Shown here: positions 35,421 to 44,239 of the stretch, one piece after another
How positions within the stretch are numbered: the stretch's first letter is position 1
How the letters are laid out: each line of letters opens with the position of its first letter
Origin: Prado023 sp963753075
Lineage (GTDB): Bacteria > Actinomycetota > Actinomycetes > S36-B12 > CAIYMF01
Direction: 5' to 3'
Assembly (NCBI GenBank): GCA_963753075.1
Contig: CAVWAR010000017.1
Coordinates: 310,001 to 374,000 of the forward strand
DNA length: 64,000 bases
Program-made: the position numbers and the translations under genes
Notes under the pieces: generated by a model
Told to the model about the DNA's origin: nothing
The model's input: only the letters and a program-made list of their open reading frames with translations
Database searches by the model: none

Positions 35421-37403
35421 ATGGGCATCAAGGACCGGCCGTGGATGATGCGGACGTACGCCGGGCACTCGTCGGCCACGGCGTCCAACGAGCTCTTCCG
35501 GCGCAACCTGGAGAAGGGGCAGACCGGCCTGTCGGTCGCGTTCGACCTGCCGACCCAGACCGGCTACGACCCGGACGCCGAGCTCGCCAGGGGTGAGGTC
35601 GGCAAGGTCGGCGTGCCGATCAGCCACATCGGCGACATGCGCTCGCTGCTCGACGGCATCCCGCTGGACCGGATGAACACGTCGATGACCATCAACGCGA
35701 CCGCCATGTACCTGCTGGCGATGTACGTCGCCGTTGCCGAGGAGAACGGGATCGAGCCGGGTGCGCTGTCCGGGACCACACAGAACGACATCATCAAGGA
35801 GTACCTGTCGCGCGGGACCTACGCCTTCCCGCCGGGCCCGAGCCTGCGGCTGATCACCGACATGATCGCCTACACCGTCAACGAGATCCCCAAGTTCAAC
35901 CCGATCAACATCTGCAGCTATCACCTGCAGGAGGCCGGCGCGACACCCGTGCAGGAGATCGCCTACGCCATGGCCACCGCGATCGCCGTGCTCGATGCCG
36001 TGCGCGACTCCGGGCAGGTCCCCGAGGAGCGCTTCGGCGAGGTGGTCGGCCGGATCTCATTCTTCGTCAACGCCGGGGTGCGGTTCGTCGAGGAGATGTG
36101 CAAGATGCGCGCCTTCGTCGAGCTGTGGGACGAGCTGACCCAGGAGCGCTATGGAGTCACCGACCCCAAGCAGCGCCGGTTCCGGTACGGGGTCCAGGTG
36201 AACTCGCTGGGCCTGACCGAGGCGCAACCCGAGAACAACATCCAGCGGATCGTTCTGGAGATGCTCGGCGTGACCCTGTCCAAGGACGCCCGCGCCCGCG
36301 CGATCCAGCTTCCGGCCTGGAATGAGGCACTTGGCCTGCCCCGGCCGTGGGACCAGCAGTGGTCGCTGCGGATGCAGCAGGTCCTGGCCTACGAGTCCGA
36401 CCTGCTGGAGTACCCGGACCTGTTCGAGGGTTCTGTGGTCGTCGCGGACAAGACCGCGGAGCTGATCGCCGGCGCTCGTGAGGAGCTCGAGCGGGTGCAG
36501 GCGATGGGCGGGGCGGTCGCAGCGGTCGAGACCGGGTACATGAAGTCCGCCCTTGTGGGTGCGCACGCCACCCGTCGCGGGCGGGTGGAATCCGGCGACG
36601 ACGTCGTTGTCGGGGTCAACAAGTTCACCTCCAGCGAGCCGAACCCCCTGCTCGCGGACCTCGACGCCGCGATCCAGGTGATCGATCCGCATGTCGAGCG
36701 GGCGGCCGTGGAGGCTGTGCAGCAGTGGCGTGCCGGCCGTGACGAGGGGCGAGCCACGGCTGCGCGCGCGGCGCTGGCCGAGGCTGCGCAGGCAACCGGG
36801 AGCCTGATGCCGGCGTCGCTCGACTGCGCTCGGGCTGGCGTGACGGTGGGGGAGTGGAGCCAGACGCTGCGCGATGTCTTCGGCGAGTTCCGGGCACCGA
36901 CTGGCGTCTCCGGGGTGACCGGGGTCGTGGCGGGCAACGAGGCGCTCGCCTCCGTGCGCGACGAGGTCCGGCGCACCGGCGAGCAGCTCGGCGGTGGGCA
37001 CCTGCGATTTCTGGTCGGCAAGCCAGGACTCGATGGGCACTCCAACGGTGCTGAGCAGATCGCCGTCAGAGCGCGTGACGCGGGCTTCGAGGTGGTCTAC
37101 CAGGGGATCCGGCTCACTCCGGCCCAGATCGTGTCGGCGGCCGTGGCCGAGGACGTCCACGTCGTGGGGCTGTCGATCCTCTCCGGGTCGCACATGGTGG
37201 CTGTTCCGGAAGTTCTGGCCGGGATGCGCGCAGAGGGGATGGCCGACGTCCCCGTCGTGGTCGGCGGGATCATCCCGGACTCGGATGCCGAGGCGCTGCG
37301 CGCGCAGGGCGTCGCTGCCGTGTTCACGCCCAAGGACTATGACGCGACTGCGGTCATGGCCGCAGTCGTCGAGGCGATCCGACAGGCGAACGGCCTGGAC
37401 TGA
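35421..37403 (+). CDS. ecm: Ethylmalonyl-CoA mutase (coenzyme B12-dependent)
   Basis: Rearranges (2R)-ethylmalonyl-CoA to methylsuccinyl-CoA in the ethylmalonyl-CoA pathway. Its 660 residues comprise a TIM-barrel mutase domain (about 1-500, starting MGIKDRPWMMRTYAGHSSATASNE in two conserved pieces) and a C-terminal cobalamin domain with the base-off motif GLDGHSNGA at about 536, where His binds cobalt. The short N terminus and the AGHSSATASN block separate Ecm/MeaA from methylmalonyl-CoA mutase (RQYAGF). It is coupled to hbd by a 2-nt gap. No methylmalonyl-type beta subunit is nearby. The call is strong at family level; substrate is inferred from the motif and from ccr and the epimerase in the same window. 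Confidence 0.9.
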   Translation: MGIKDRPWMMRTYAGHSSATASNELFRRNLEKGQTGLSVAFDLPTQTGYDPDAELARGEVGKVGVPISHIGDMRSLLDGIPLDRMNTSMTINATAMYLLAMYVAVAEENGIEPGALSGTTQNDIIKEYLSRGTYAFPPGPSLRLITDMIAYTVNEIPKFNPINICSYHLQEAGATPVQEIAYAMATAIAVLDAVRDSGQVPEERFGEVVGRISFFVNAGVRFVEEMCKMRAFVELWDELTQERYGVTDPKQRRFRYGVQVNSLGLTEAQPENNIQRIVLEMLGVTLSKDARARAIQLPAWNEALGLPRPWDQQWSLRMQQVLAYESDLLEYPDLFEGSVVVADKTAELIAGAREELERVQAMGGAVAAVETGYMKSALVGAHATRRGRVESGDDVVVGVNKFTSSEPNPLLADLDAAIQVIDPHVERAAVEAVQQWRAGRDEGRATAARAALAEAAQATGSLMPASLDCARAGVTVGEWSQTLRDVFGEFRAPTGVSGVTGVVAGNEALASVRDEVRRTGEQLGGGHLRFLVGKPGLDGHSNGAEQIAVRARDAGFEVVYQGIRLTPAQIVSAAVAEDVHVVGLSILSGSHMVAVPEVLAGMRAEGMADVPVVVGGIIPDSDAEALRAQGVAAVFTPKDYDATAVMAAVVEAIRQANGLD

Positions 37404-37580
37404 CGTCGGCCGGGCTCCCCCCGAGACTGAGGGGAGCCGGGTGGCTGCGCGGAGAACCGCGTGGCTGCTGGATGCGCACCACCGCAGTGTTCCCGTCAAC
37501 GCCGCACAGGGAACCGCCCACATGGACCCTCTGGAAGTGCTCATTCGGGCGGTTCCGTGTCCACAACGTGGCTGACGGGC

Positions 37581-38765
37581 ATGGTCCGCAGGCCGGTAGT
37601 GAGTCACTGTGTCCGCGTGCGGACTCGAACTCCTTGGGCGGTTCCCGATACGCCGTTCACAGCGGCGCAGGTCGCTCCGCTCGGTATCCCCGAGAAGCGA
37701 ATCAGGTCTGCGCTCGCAGCAGGCGCGATCACCCGGCTTCGGCGCGGCGTCTACATCGACACGCGGGCAGTCCCAGAGGACCCCGCGATGATGCATCTGC
37801 TCCGTGCCCTGGCAGAGCAGGTCACGGCGCCGAACCGGGTGGCCAGCCATGACACGGCCGCCCTGGCGCACGGACTGCCGTTGCTCAACACCCGCCTGTC
37901 GGCCGCCGGTCCGGTGCACCTGACGCGTCCACGATCCTCCTCCGATCGGAGTCGCGTGGCCCCGGGGCGGCAGCTGCACCTCGGTGGGCTTCCGCAGCAT
38001 CATGTCGTCACGCTGCCCTCGGCTCTGGTGGCCACGACTCCGGCCCGGACGGCAGTTGACCTCGCGGTGTCACTGCCGCTGCCGGCCGGTCTCATGGTCG
38101 CCGATGCCGCCGCCCGGGCGGAGTTCGAGGAGGTCGCGGGCCCGCTTGCGCGCCGCCGCTGAGGGAACCATCGGCTGCGCAGGGCTGCGCTCGTGCCCCT
38201 GCGCGAGGCTGTGGACCATGTCCAGGGCTCTGGCCGACAGGCTCGCCTGAGTGCGCTCATGGGGCTCGTCGACCCGCGCCGCGAGTCGCCGCTGGAGTCT
38301 TTCAGCTCAGGTCACATGCACCTTGCCGGGCTTCCTGCCCCTGTTCTCCAGGCGCAGGTCCGGACCGGATCCGGCGTCTACGTCGTCGACTACCTGTGGG
38401 AGGACTTCGGGGTCATCGGTGAGGCCGACGGCGAGGTGAAGTACACCGACCCGCATGCGTTCATCGTGGAGAAGGAGCGGGAGGGCCACCTGAGGGATAT
38501 CGGGTACGAGGTGGTGCGATGGACGGGTTCGCTGGCGTTCCGGGCGCCCCATGAGATGACGGGTCGGATCGCCCGAGCCCGAGCCCGAGCTCACCGGGCC
38601 GCGCCCGCCAGCCCCAGCCAGTCAGCCAGTCAGCCCCAGCCGGCCTGCCAGCCCGCGCCCGAGCCCGAGCTCACCGGGCCGCGCCCGCCAGCCCCAGCCC
38701 GTCAGCCCGTCAGGGCTCAGAACAGCCGGGACGCCGGGTCGTCCAGCCCACGAAGGGCGTTGTAG
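37581..38765 (+). pseudogene. AbiEi-antitoxin/DUF559-like protein interrupted by an in-frame TGA
   Basis: The N-terminal half resembles the winged-helix AbiEi-antitoxin domain found in many actinobacterial proteins (AAGAITRLRRGVYID). The C-terminal half resembles the nuclease-like domain that normally follows it (DPRRESPLES, then VVDYLWEDFGVIGEADGEVKY). Both halves are in the same frame, separated only by TGA at 38160-38162, so a single substitution (for example CGA to TGA) would explain the break. The last 60 residues are low-complexity and come from an 80-bp duplication. No AbiEii toxin partner is adjacent. Function unknown; it may be a dead gene or contain one base error. The start at 37581 is uncertain. 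Confidence 0.65.
38571..38715. repeat. 80-bp imperfect tandem duplication
   Basis: A 39-bp block beginning GAGCCCGAGC at 38581 recurs exactly at 38661, inside two imperfect units of about 80 bp. It encodes the Pro/Ala/Gln-rich tail of the interrupted gene and borders the end of nucS. Confidence 0.8.
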
Positions 38766-39391
38766 TCCACCACCACGCACCGGATCCCACGGTCCTCGGC
38801 CAGAGTGCGGGCCTGCGGCTTGATCTCCTGTGCGGCGAACACTCCGGCCACGGGGGAGAGCAGAGGATCACGGTTGAGCAGCTCGAGGTAGCGGGTCAGC
38901 TGCTCGACACCGTCGATGTCCCCGCGGCGCTTCACCTCGACGGCAACCGACGCGCCGGAGTCGTCGCGGAAGAGGATGTCCACTGGTCCGATGGCGGTTG
39001 GGTGCTCACGGCGCACGAGCGCCCAACCCGGGCCGAACACCGAGGGCTGATCGGCCAGCAGGGCCTGCAGGTGGGCCTCCACGCCGTCCTTGACCAGCCC
39101 TGGGTCGGTCCCGAGCTCGTGGTGGGAGTCGTGGTGCACGGCGTCGACCGTGATGATCAACTGCTCGCCGGCCTTGTTCGTGACGGTCCAGGTGCCGGCT
39201 CCGTCGTCGTCGACATCCTCCAGGACCGAGCACGGGGGGCTCATCCAGTTCAGCGGCTTGTAGGCGCGGTCGTCAGCGTGCACCGAGACGGATCCGTCGG
39301 CCTTCGTCAGGATCAACCGGGTGGCCAGCGGCAGGTGCGCCGAGAGCCGGCCGACGTAGTCCACCGAGCAGTCCGCCACCACCAGTCGCAT
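38717..39391 (-). CDS. nucS: Mismatch-specific endonuclease NucS (EndoMS)
   Basis: Cuts both strands at mismatches and provides the non-canonical mismatch repair of actinobacteria and some archaea that lack MutS/MutL. Its 224 residues have an N-terminal DNA-binding domain (MRLVVADCSVDYVGRL) and a C-terminal RecB-like nuclease domain with GPVDILFRD and AVEVKRRGDIDGVEQLTRY (catalytic Asp, Glu and Lys). ATG 39391 fits the family start and has a -10 box 6 nt upstream; the open frame upstream is not homologous. It is the Rv1321 equivalent by neighbourhood. Confidence 0.95.
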   Translation of the reverse strand: MRLVVADCSVDYVGRLSAHLPLATRLILTKADGSVSVHADDRAYKPLNWMSPPCSVLEDVDDDGAGTWTVTNKAGEQLIITVDAVHHDSHHELGTDPGLVKDGVEAHLQALLADQPSVFGPGWALVRREHPTAIGPVDILFRDDSGASVAVEVKRRGDIDGVEQLTRYLELLNRDPLLSPVAGVFAAQEIKPQARTLAEDRGIRCVVVDYNALRGLDDPASRLF

Positions 39392-39397
39392 CTGCAC

Positions 39398-39403
39398 AGG
39401 GTA
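39398..39403 (-). promoter_or_regulatory. -10 box of nucS, leaderless
   Basis: TACCCT on the minus strand lies 6 nt before ATG 39391 and fixes the start. Confidence 0.55.
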
Positions 39404-39522
39404 CCGGGGCGGCTCGACGGTGGGGGGTGCCGACGGGTGCCGATGCCTCTGGTGCGAGACTGACGGGTGGAGTGGATCCAGCCACGCCATGGGCGTTTTG
39501 GGCGTTTCTCGAGAGGATTAGC

Positions 39523-41298
39523 ATGGGCCAGGTCAGCAAGGTGGGGGTCGTCGGACTGGGCACGATGGGCTCGGGGGTCGTGGAGGTGCTGGCTCGTGCG
39601 GGCATCGACGTGATCGGCGTCGAGGTGTCCGATGACGCGCTTGAGCGCGGTCGTGCTGCGATCGAGAAGTCCACGGCGCGGGCGGTCGAGCGCGACAAGC
39701 TGACCGCCGCGGAGCGGGATGCCGCACTCGGGCGCATCCAGCTCTCCACATCGATCGCTGACCTCGCCGACTGTGATCTGGGCATCGAGGCCGTCACCGA
39801 GGACATGGTGATCAAGGCAGCCGTCGTCGGGGAGCTGGACGCCGTGCTGGCGCCGGGCGTCATCATTGCGACGAACACCTCCAGCCTGTCCGTGACCGAG
39901 ATCTCCGTTTCCACCGGACGGCCCGATCGGGTGATCGGGATGCACTTCTTCAACCCGGCGCCGGTGCAGTCGTTCATGGAGATCGTGCGTACCGTCGTGA
40001 CGGCACAGGATGTCGTGGAGCAGACGGTGCAGTTCGCCGAGTCGCTGGGCAAGGAGCCCGTCGTGGTCGGCGACCGCGTTGGCTTCATCGCCAATGCGCT
40101 GCTGTTCGGCTACCTGAACCATGCGGCGAACATGTACGAGGGGCGCTACGCCTCGCGGGAGGACATCGACGCCGCGATGCGGTTGGGCTGTGGCTACCCG
40201 ATGGGACCCCTGGCCCTGCTGGACCTGATCGGCCTGGACGCCGCGTACAAGATCCTCGACAACATGTACAAGGAGAGCCGGGACAAGCTGCACGCCCCCT
40301 CCCCGGTCATCAAGCAGATGATCACCGCCGGCATGAAGGGTCGCAAGACCGGCCAGGGCTTCTACACCTATGAGGCGCCCGGATCCTCAGCGGTTGTCGA
40401 CGATGCTCTCACTCCCGACGCAGGTGGGGCGCGCGGCGCCGGCCGCACCGTCGAGAAGGTCGGCGTTGTCGGCTCGGGGACCATGGCCACCGGCATCGTC
40501 GAGGTCTTCATCAAGGCCGGCTACGACACCACCTACGTGGCGCGCTCTGAGGCGAAGGTTGCTGCTGTCCGAGCCGCCCTGGAGAAGTCCCTGGGCAAGG
40601 CCGTCTCGCGGGGCAAGCTGACCGAGGAGGCCCGGGACGAGGCACTCGCCAAGGCGACCGGCGCCATGACCCTGGCCGACCTGGGCGATGTCGACCTCGT
40701 CGTCGAAGCCGTGGTGGAGGACATCGACGTCAAGACCGCGCTGTTCCGCAATCTCGACTCCATCTGCAAGCCGGGCGCCGTCCTGGCGACCACCACCTCG
40801 AGCCTGCCGGTCGTGGAGATGGCTGCGGTCACCACACGCCCCGCCGATGTGGTCGGCATGCACTTCTTCAACCCGGCCGCGATCATGCGCCTGGTGGAGA
40901 TCGTGGCGCACGTCTCGACGGCGCCGGACGTGGTCGCCACCGCGGACGAGGTCTGCCGGCGGACCCGCAAGCACGCCGTGCACTGTGGCGACCGGGCCGG
41001 ATTCATCGTGAACGCGCTGCTGTTCCCCTACCTCAACGATGCAGTGCGGATGCTCGAGGCCCACTACGCGACGGCCGATGAGATCGACGTCGCGATGAAG
41101 AAGGGCTGCGGGCTGCCGATGGGCCCCTTCGAGCTGCTCGACGTGGTCGGCAACGATGTCTCACTGGCCATCCAGCAGACCCTCTACCGGGAGTTCCGGG
41201 AGCCAGGCTTCGCCCCGGCGCCGATGCTGGAGCACCTGGTGACCGCGGGGTACCTCGGCCGGAAGACCGGCCGCGGGTTCCGCTCGTACGCGCGGTAG
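39523..41298 (+). CDS. Double 3-hydroxyacyl-CoA dehydrogenase (two complete tandem units)
   Basis: A 591-residue protein made of two full 3-hydroxyacyl-CoA dehydrogenases in a row. Unit 1 (about 1-285) starts VGVVGLGTMGSGVVEV and has MHFFNPAPVQSFMEIV. Unit 2 (about 305-591) starts VGVVGSGTMATGIVEV and has MHFFNPAAIMRLVEIV. Each has its own Rossmann fold, the HFFNP catalytic block and a C-terminal domain ending GRKTG. There is no enoyl-CoA hydratase domain, unlike FadB. A short Ala/Gly/Ser linker joins the units. It probably acts in beta-oxidation or in the same C4 chemistry as hbd. The ATG at 39523 has GAGAGG upstream. Confidence 0.88.
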   Translation: MGQVSKVGVVGLGTMGSGVVEVLARAGIDVIGVEVSDDALERGRAAIEKSTARAVERDKLTAAERDAALGRIQLSTSIADLADCDLGIEAVTEDMVIKAAVVGELDAVLAPGVIIATNTSSLSVTEISVSTGRPDRVIGMHFFNPAPVQSFMEIVRTVVTAQDVVEQTVQFAESLGKEPVVVGDRVGFIANALLFGYLNHAANMYEGRYASREDIDAAMRLGCGYPMGPLALLDLIGLDAAYKILDNMYKESRDKLHAPSPVIKQMITAGMKGRKTGQGFYTYEAPGSSAVVDDALTPDAGGARGAGRTVEKVGVVGSGTMATGIVEVFIKAGYDTTYVARSEAKVAAVRAALEKSLGKAVSRGKLTEEARDEALAKATGAMTLADLGDVDLVVEAVVEDIDVKTALFRNLDSICKPGAVLATTTSSLPVVEMAAVTTRPADVVGMHFFNPAAIMRLVEIVAHVSTAPDVVATADEVCRRTRKHAVHCGDRAGFIVNALLFPYLNDAVRMLEAHYATADEIDVAMKKGCGLPMGPFELLDVVGNDVSLAIQQTLYREFREPGFAPAPMLEHLVTAGYLGRKTGRGFRSYAR

Positions 41299-41300
41299 GT

Positions 41301-41345
41301 CTGCCGGCCCGGCCCTCGGTCGCGCGCAGCGGCGAGGGCGGGCAG
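41301..41345. terminator. Possible bidirectional terminator
   Basis: Imperfect arms beginning CTGCCGGCCC and ending GAGGGCGGGCAG pair around a GC-rich loop between two convergent genes. There is no U-tract. Confidence 0.4.
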
Positions 41346-41392
41346 CGGCCTGCGACGTCGACCTCACCCTGACGCGAGGGTGGTCCGGCGCC

Positions 41393-42160
41393 TCACGCCT
41401 GCCGGTCCATGTGCGCGAAGGCCGGTGAGTCGCTCCATCGTTGCATCGGCCCGTGCCAGGTCGCTGCCAGCGGAGCCGCTTCCGGCCTGACCGCGGCAAC
41501 GACGCCGTCCAGGGCGATCCGTGCGTACCTCTCGCCCACCCACAGGTGCTTGGCTCCCGGCACGCCGATCACCTGCGCCTGGTGAACGCCGGCGAAGCGC
41601 CGGGCGACGTCGTCGGGGGAGGCGAACTCATCGAGTTCAGGGACGAGTGCGGTCACGGGACGCCCGGAGTCGGCCCAGCCCGCGACGTCCGAGTCGTCGG
41701 ACCAGCGTCCCGGCGGTGACAGCAGGACCGCACCGGCCACCGGGTCGATGTTGCCCCACCGCAGGATGACGTCCGTGCCGAATGACCACCCGACCGCCCA
41801 GGGGTCCGGGAAGCCCTGATGCGCCACCTCAGCGATCGCGGACCGCAGATCCTCGCCCTCGGTCCGGTTCTCGTCGAAGTGCCCCTCGCTGGTGCCGGAC
41901 CCAGCAGCGGTACCGCGGGTGTTGAACCGCAGGACGCCGATGCCGGCGAGCGCGGGCAGGCGCCACGCGGCCTTGCGGATCAGGTGGCTGTCCATCGAGC
42001 CACCGTGGGTCGGCAGGGGGTGGGCGAACACGATGACCGCACTCGGATCGGAGTCGATCGGCAGCGACCACTCCCCGACCAGCCGGACGCCGTCCTCGGT
42101 CAGCAGGGATACCGGGTACCGGCGAGCGGGCAGGACCGAGTTGGCCGCGATCTGGGTCAC
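41393..42160 (-). CDS. Alpha/beta-hydrolase (dienelactone-hydrolase-like)
   Basis: A 255-residue alpha/beta-hydrolase of the YpfH/KANL-like group: an oxyanion segment VFAHPLPTHGGSMDS, the nucleophile elbow GWSFGTD, and a later DEFASPDDV segment followed by GAKHLWVG with the probable catalytic His. The substrate is unknown. The GTG start at 42160 has TAGGCT 7 nt upstream and no ribosome-binding site. It converges with the double dehydrogenase gene. Confidence 0.78.
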   Translation of the reverse strand: MTQIAANSVLPARRYPVSLLTEDGVRLVGEWSLPIDSDPSAVIVFAHPLPTHGGSMDSHLIRKAAWRLPALAGIGVLRFNTRGTAAGSGTSEGHFDENRTEGEDLRSAIAEVAHQGFPDPWAVGWSFGTDVILRWGNIDPVAGAVLLSPPGRWSDDSDVAGWADSGRPVTALVPELDEFASPDDVARRFAGVHQAQVIGVPGAKHLWVGERYARIALDGVVAAVRPEAAPLAATWHGPMQRWSDSPAFAHMDRQA

Positions 42161-42167
42161 GCGGGCA

Positions 42168-42173
42168 AGCCTA
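42168..42173 (-). promoter_or_regulatory. -10 box, leaderless alpha/beta-hydrolase gene
   Basis: TAGGCT on the minus strand lies 7 nt before GTG 42160. Confidence 0.5.
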
Positions 42174-42209
42174 GGCGCGCCGGGACCACTCGGCTCGCAT
42201 CGTCACCGG

Positions 42210-42494
42210 TCAGGCCCGGCCGGGACTCCAGCGCGCGCGGTTGCTCCAGCACGGGCGGTGCCAGTGCCGGCGGTACTCGTCACCGTCATGACGGTCTGCC
42301 CGCCATGCGACGACGTGGGCCTGGCCGGGCCGGATCTCCTGCTCACATCCGGGACATCGGTAGGCCTTGGTGGCGCCGGCTCCGGTGATCGAGCGCACGT
42401 GCCACTCGCCGTCCGGATGCGACTCGGGCACCCCCATGGTGCTCAACGGTCGCTTCGCCGCGTCGGACGGTGCTCGACGGTTCTTCCGGGCCAC
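42210..42494 (-). CDS. Conserved actinobacterial small Cys/His protein
   Basis: A 94-residue protein with a basic N terminus (ARKNRRAP) and a putative zinc site formed by CPGCEQEI, a following H-V-V-A-W block and HWHRPCW near the C terminus. Similar short proteins beginning with ARKNRR are widespread in actinomycetes, where they often carry the uninformative label ATP/GTP-binding protein. Function unknown. The GTG at 42494 is chosen because TACGGT lies 6 nt upstream; longer in-frame starts exist but run through simple repeats. Confidence 0.7.
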   Translation of the reverse strand: MARKNRRAPSDAAKRPLSTMGVPESHPDGEWHVRSITGAGATKAYRCPGCEQEIRPGQAHVVAWRADRHDGDEYRRHWHRPCWSNRARWSPGRA

Positions 42495-42500
42495 GGGGCC

Positions 42501-42506
42501 ACCGTA
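42501..42506 (-). promoter_or_regulatory. -10 box of the small Cys/His protein gene, leaderless
   Basis: TACGGT on the minus strand lies 6 nt before GTG 42494. Confidence 0.5.
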
Positions 42507-42548
42507 GTCGGCATCCGGGTCGCGGACTCGCGCACCGCACGAACAGGC

Positions 42549-42586
42549 CCCAGCCCCAGCCCCAGCCCCAGCCCCGACCCCAGCCC
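42549..42586. repeat. CCAGCC hexanucleotide repeat
   Basis: Four CCAGCC units, one CCGACC variant and one more CCAGCC lie in tandem between two divergent leaderless genes, adjacent to the -10 box at 42592. Copy-number change could alter promoter spacing. Confidence 0.75.
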
Positions 42587-42591
42587 GTGGG

Positions 42592-42597
42592 TACGAT
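42592..42597 (+). promoter_or_regulatory. -10 box, leaderless alpha/beta-hydrolase gene
   Basis: TACGAT lies 6 nt before ATG 42604. Confidence 0.55.
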
Positions 42598-42603
42598 CCA
42601 GTC

Positions 42604-43389
42604 ATGCTGCACCACATCGAGACCGGCACCGGCCCGGCTGTCGTCCTGCTGCACGCGTTCCCCGTGGACTCCACCCTCTGGGCGCCGCAGCGTCGGGCCG
42701 TTGCCGGGGCGGGCTACCGCGTCATCACCCCTGACCTCCCCGGGTTCGGCGGGAGTGCGATGGCGACCGAAGCGCCGAGCGTGGACGTGATGGCCGACGA
42801 GGTGGCCGGGGTCATGGACCAGATGGGCATTGCCGATGCCGTCGTCGGCGGGCTGTCGATGGGTGGGTACGTGGCGATGGCGATGCTGCGCAGGCATCCC
42901 GCGCGGATCTCCCGGCTCGTGCTCGCCGACACGAAGGCCAGCGCGGACACAGAGGAGGCCGCCGCCAACCGGGAGCGGATCGCCGCCGAGGTCGTGGCAT
43001 CAGGCTCCACCGCGGGCCTGGCCGATGCCATGCTGCCGAACCTGCTTGGGGAGACGACCCGTGCCCGCCGCCCAGAGGTCGTGGCGACGGTGCGCCGCTG
43101 GATCGGCGCCCAGCCGGCGCCGGCGGTGGCGTGGGCGCAGCGGGCGATGGCGACCCGCCCGGACTCGTTCACCGACCTGTCGACGTTCCGTGGTCCCGTG
43201 CTGGTCGTCGTGGGGGCCGAGGACACGATCTCGCCGATGGCTGATGCCGAGGCGATGGCGGAGGCTGCTTCCGCAGGCGGACGTGCGACCTCCATCGCCG
43301 AGATCGCCGCCGCCGGCCACTTGACGGCTGTCGAGGATCCGGACGCCGTCACCAGCGCGCTCACCAGCTGGTTGGCCGCCACAGGCTGA
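42604..43389 (+). CDS. Alpha/beta-hydrolase
   Basis: A 261-residue protein with the classical alpha/beta-hydrolase triad: VLLHAFPVD (oxyanion HxF), the nucleophile in GGLSMGGYVAM, the Asp in VVGAEDTISP and the His in AAAGHLTAVEDP. It is close in pattern to 3-oxoadipate enol-lactonase-like and haloperoxidase-like hydrolases. No neighbour indicates the substrate. It converges on otsB. Confidence 0.85.
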   Translation: MLHHIETGTGPAVVLLHAFPVDSTLWAPQRRAVAGAGYRVITPDLPGFGGSAMATEAPSVDVMADEVAGVMDQMGIADAVVGGLSMGGYVAMAMLRRHPARISRLVLADTKASADTEEAAANRERIAAEVVASGSTAGLADAMLPNLLGETTRARRPEVVATVRRWIGAQPAPAVAWAQRAMATRPDSFTDLSTFRGPVLVVVGAEDTISPMADAEAMAEAASAGGRATSIAEIAAAGHLTAVEDPDAVTSALTSWLAATG

Positions 43390-43468
43390 GCGTCAGGAGG
43401 CTGCTGCCGCCTGGCACCTGCCGCCTGCCGGGCCCTGCGGCCTGACCGGGCGCCGCCGCGGGACTGTC

Positions 43469-44239
43469 TCAGGCGTCCAGGGCAGGGCCTCGGGGCTGCT
43501 CGCGGATCTCGGCGAGGAGCGCCAGGACCTCGACCATCTCGGGCGGGCCGGGCACGCGGAAGGTGGCCACGCTCGGCCCGGGACCGACCCTGATGGCGAT
43601 GTCCTCGGGTCGGAGCACGGCCATGGCCGACTCGTCGGTGACGTCATCACCGGCGAACAGCACGCGACGACCTGGGTCGGCCTCGATGAGGGTGCGCAGC
43701 GCCGAGCCCTTGTCCAGGGGTCGCACCGAGATCTCGATGACCAGCTTGCCGTCGATGCTGAAGGCACCGGGGGTGCGGTTGGCGATGTCGCGGACCAGGC
43801 CGGTCGCGCGCGGCCCGTCTGCCTCTGACGCGCCCCGCACGTGGACCGCCAGCCCGGCCGGCTTGGTCTCGACCCGAACCCCCGGGATCGAGTCGACCGC
43901 CGAGGCAACATCGGATCGAACCCCCCGGAGGACCGCCGTCTCGGCATCGCTGAGGCTCATCTCGGCTCCGGCCTCCTGGCCGTGCGACCCGATGAGGATC
44001 GCGACCTGTGCGGCGCCGCTCACCGTGGCCAGGTCGTCCCGCGCGCGACCGGAGACGAGGGCGACGTCGGTTCCAGCCTGGCCCCCCAGCTGCCCCAGGA
44101 GCTCGAGCGCGCCGGGGAGCGGCCGGGCGTCGGATGGCACCGGCACGAGCATCGAGATCGTGCCGTCGAAGTCCAGGGCCACGAGCAGCCGGTCGACGTC
44201 GCGCAGTCCCTCCAGGGCGGCGCGAAGCTCAGGCATCAT
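43469..44239 (-). CDS. otsB: Trehalose-6-phosphate phosphatase
   Basis: Dephosphorylates trehalose-6-phosphate. It is a 256-residue HAD-superfamily protein with the nucleophile motif ALDFDGT, the second motif LVSGR and the metal-binding GDDVTDESAM. The start overlaps the otsA stop by 4 nt (ATGA), so the two are translated together. A frame open 174 nt further upstream lies inside otsA and was rejected. Confidence 0.93.
   Translation of the reverse strand: MMPELRAALEGLRDVDRLLVALDFDGTISMLVPVPSDARPLPGALELLGQLGGQAGTDVALVSGRARDDLATVSGAAQVAILIGSHGQEAGAEMSLSDAETAVLRGVRSDVASAVDSIPGVRVETKPAGLAVHVRGASEADGPRATGLVRDIANRTPGAFSIDGKLVIEISVRPLDKGSALRTLIEADPGRRVLFAGDDVTDESAMAVLRPEDIAIRVGPGPSVATFRVPGPPEMVEVLALLAEIREQPRGPALDA

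Noticed and set aside
36057..38003. Antisense open frame of about 650 codons over ecm
   Set aside because: It covers a conserved gene on the other strand and lacks a start signal or domain.
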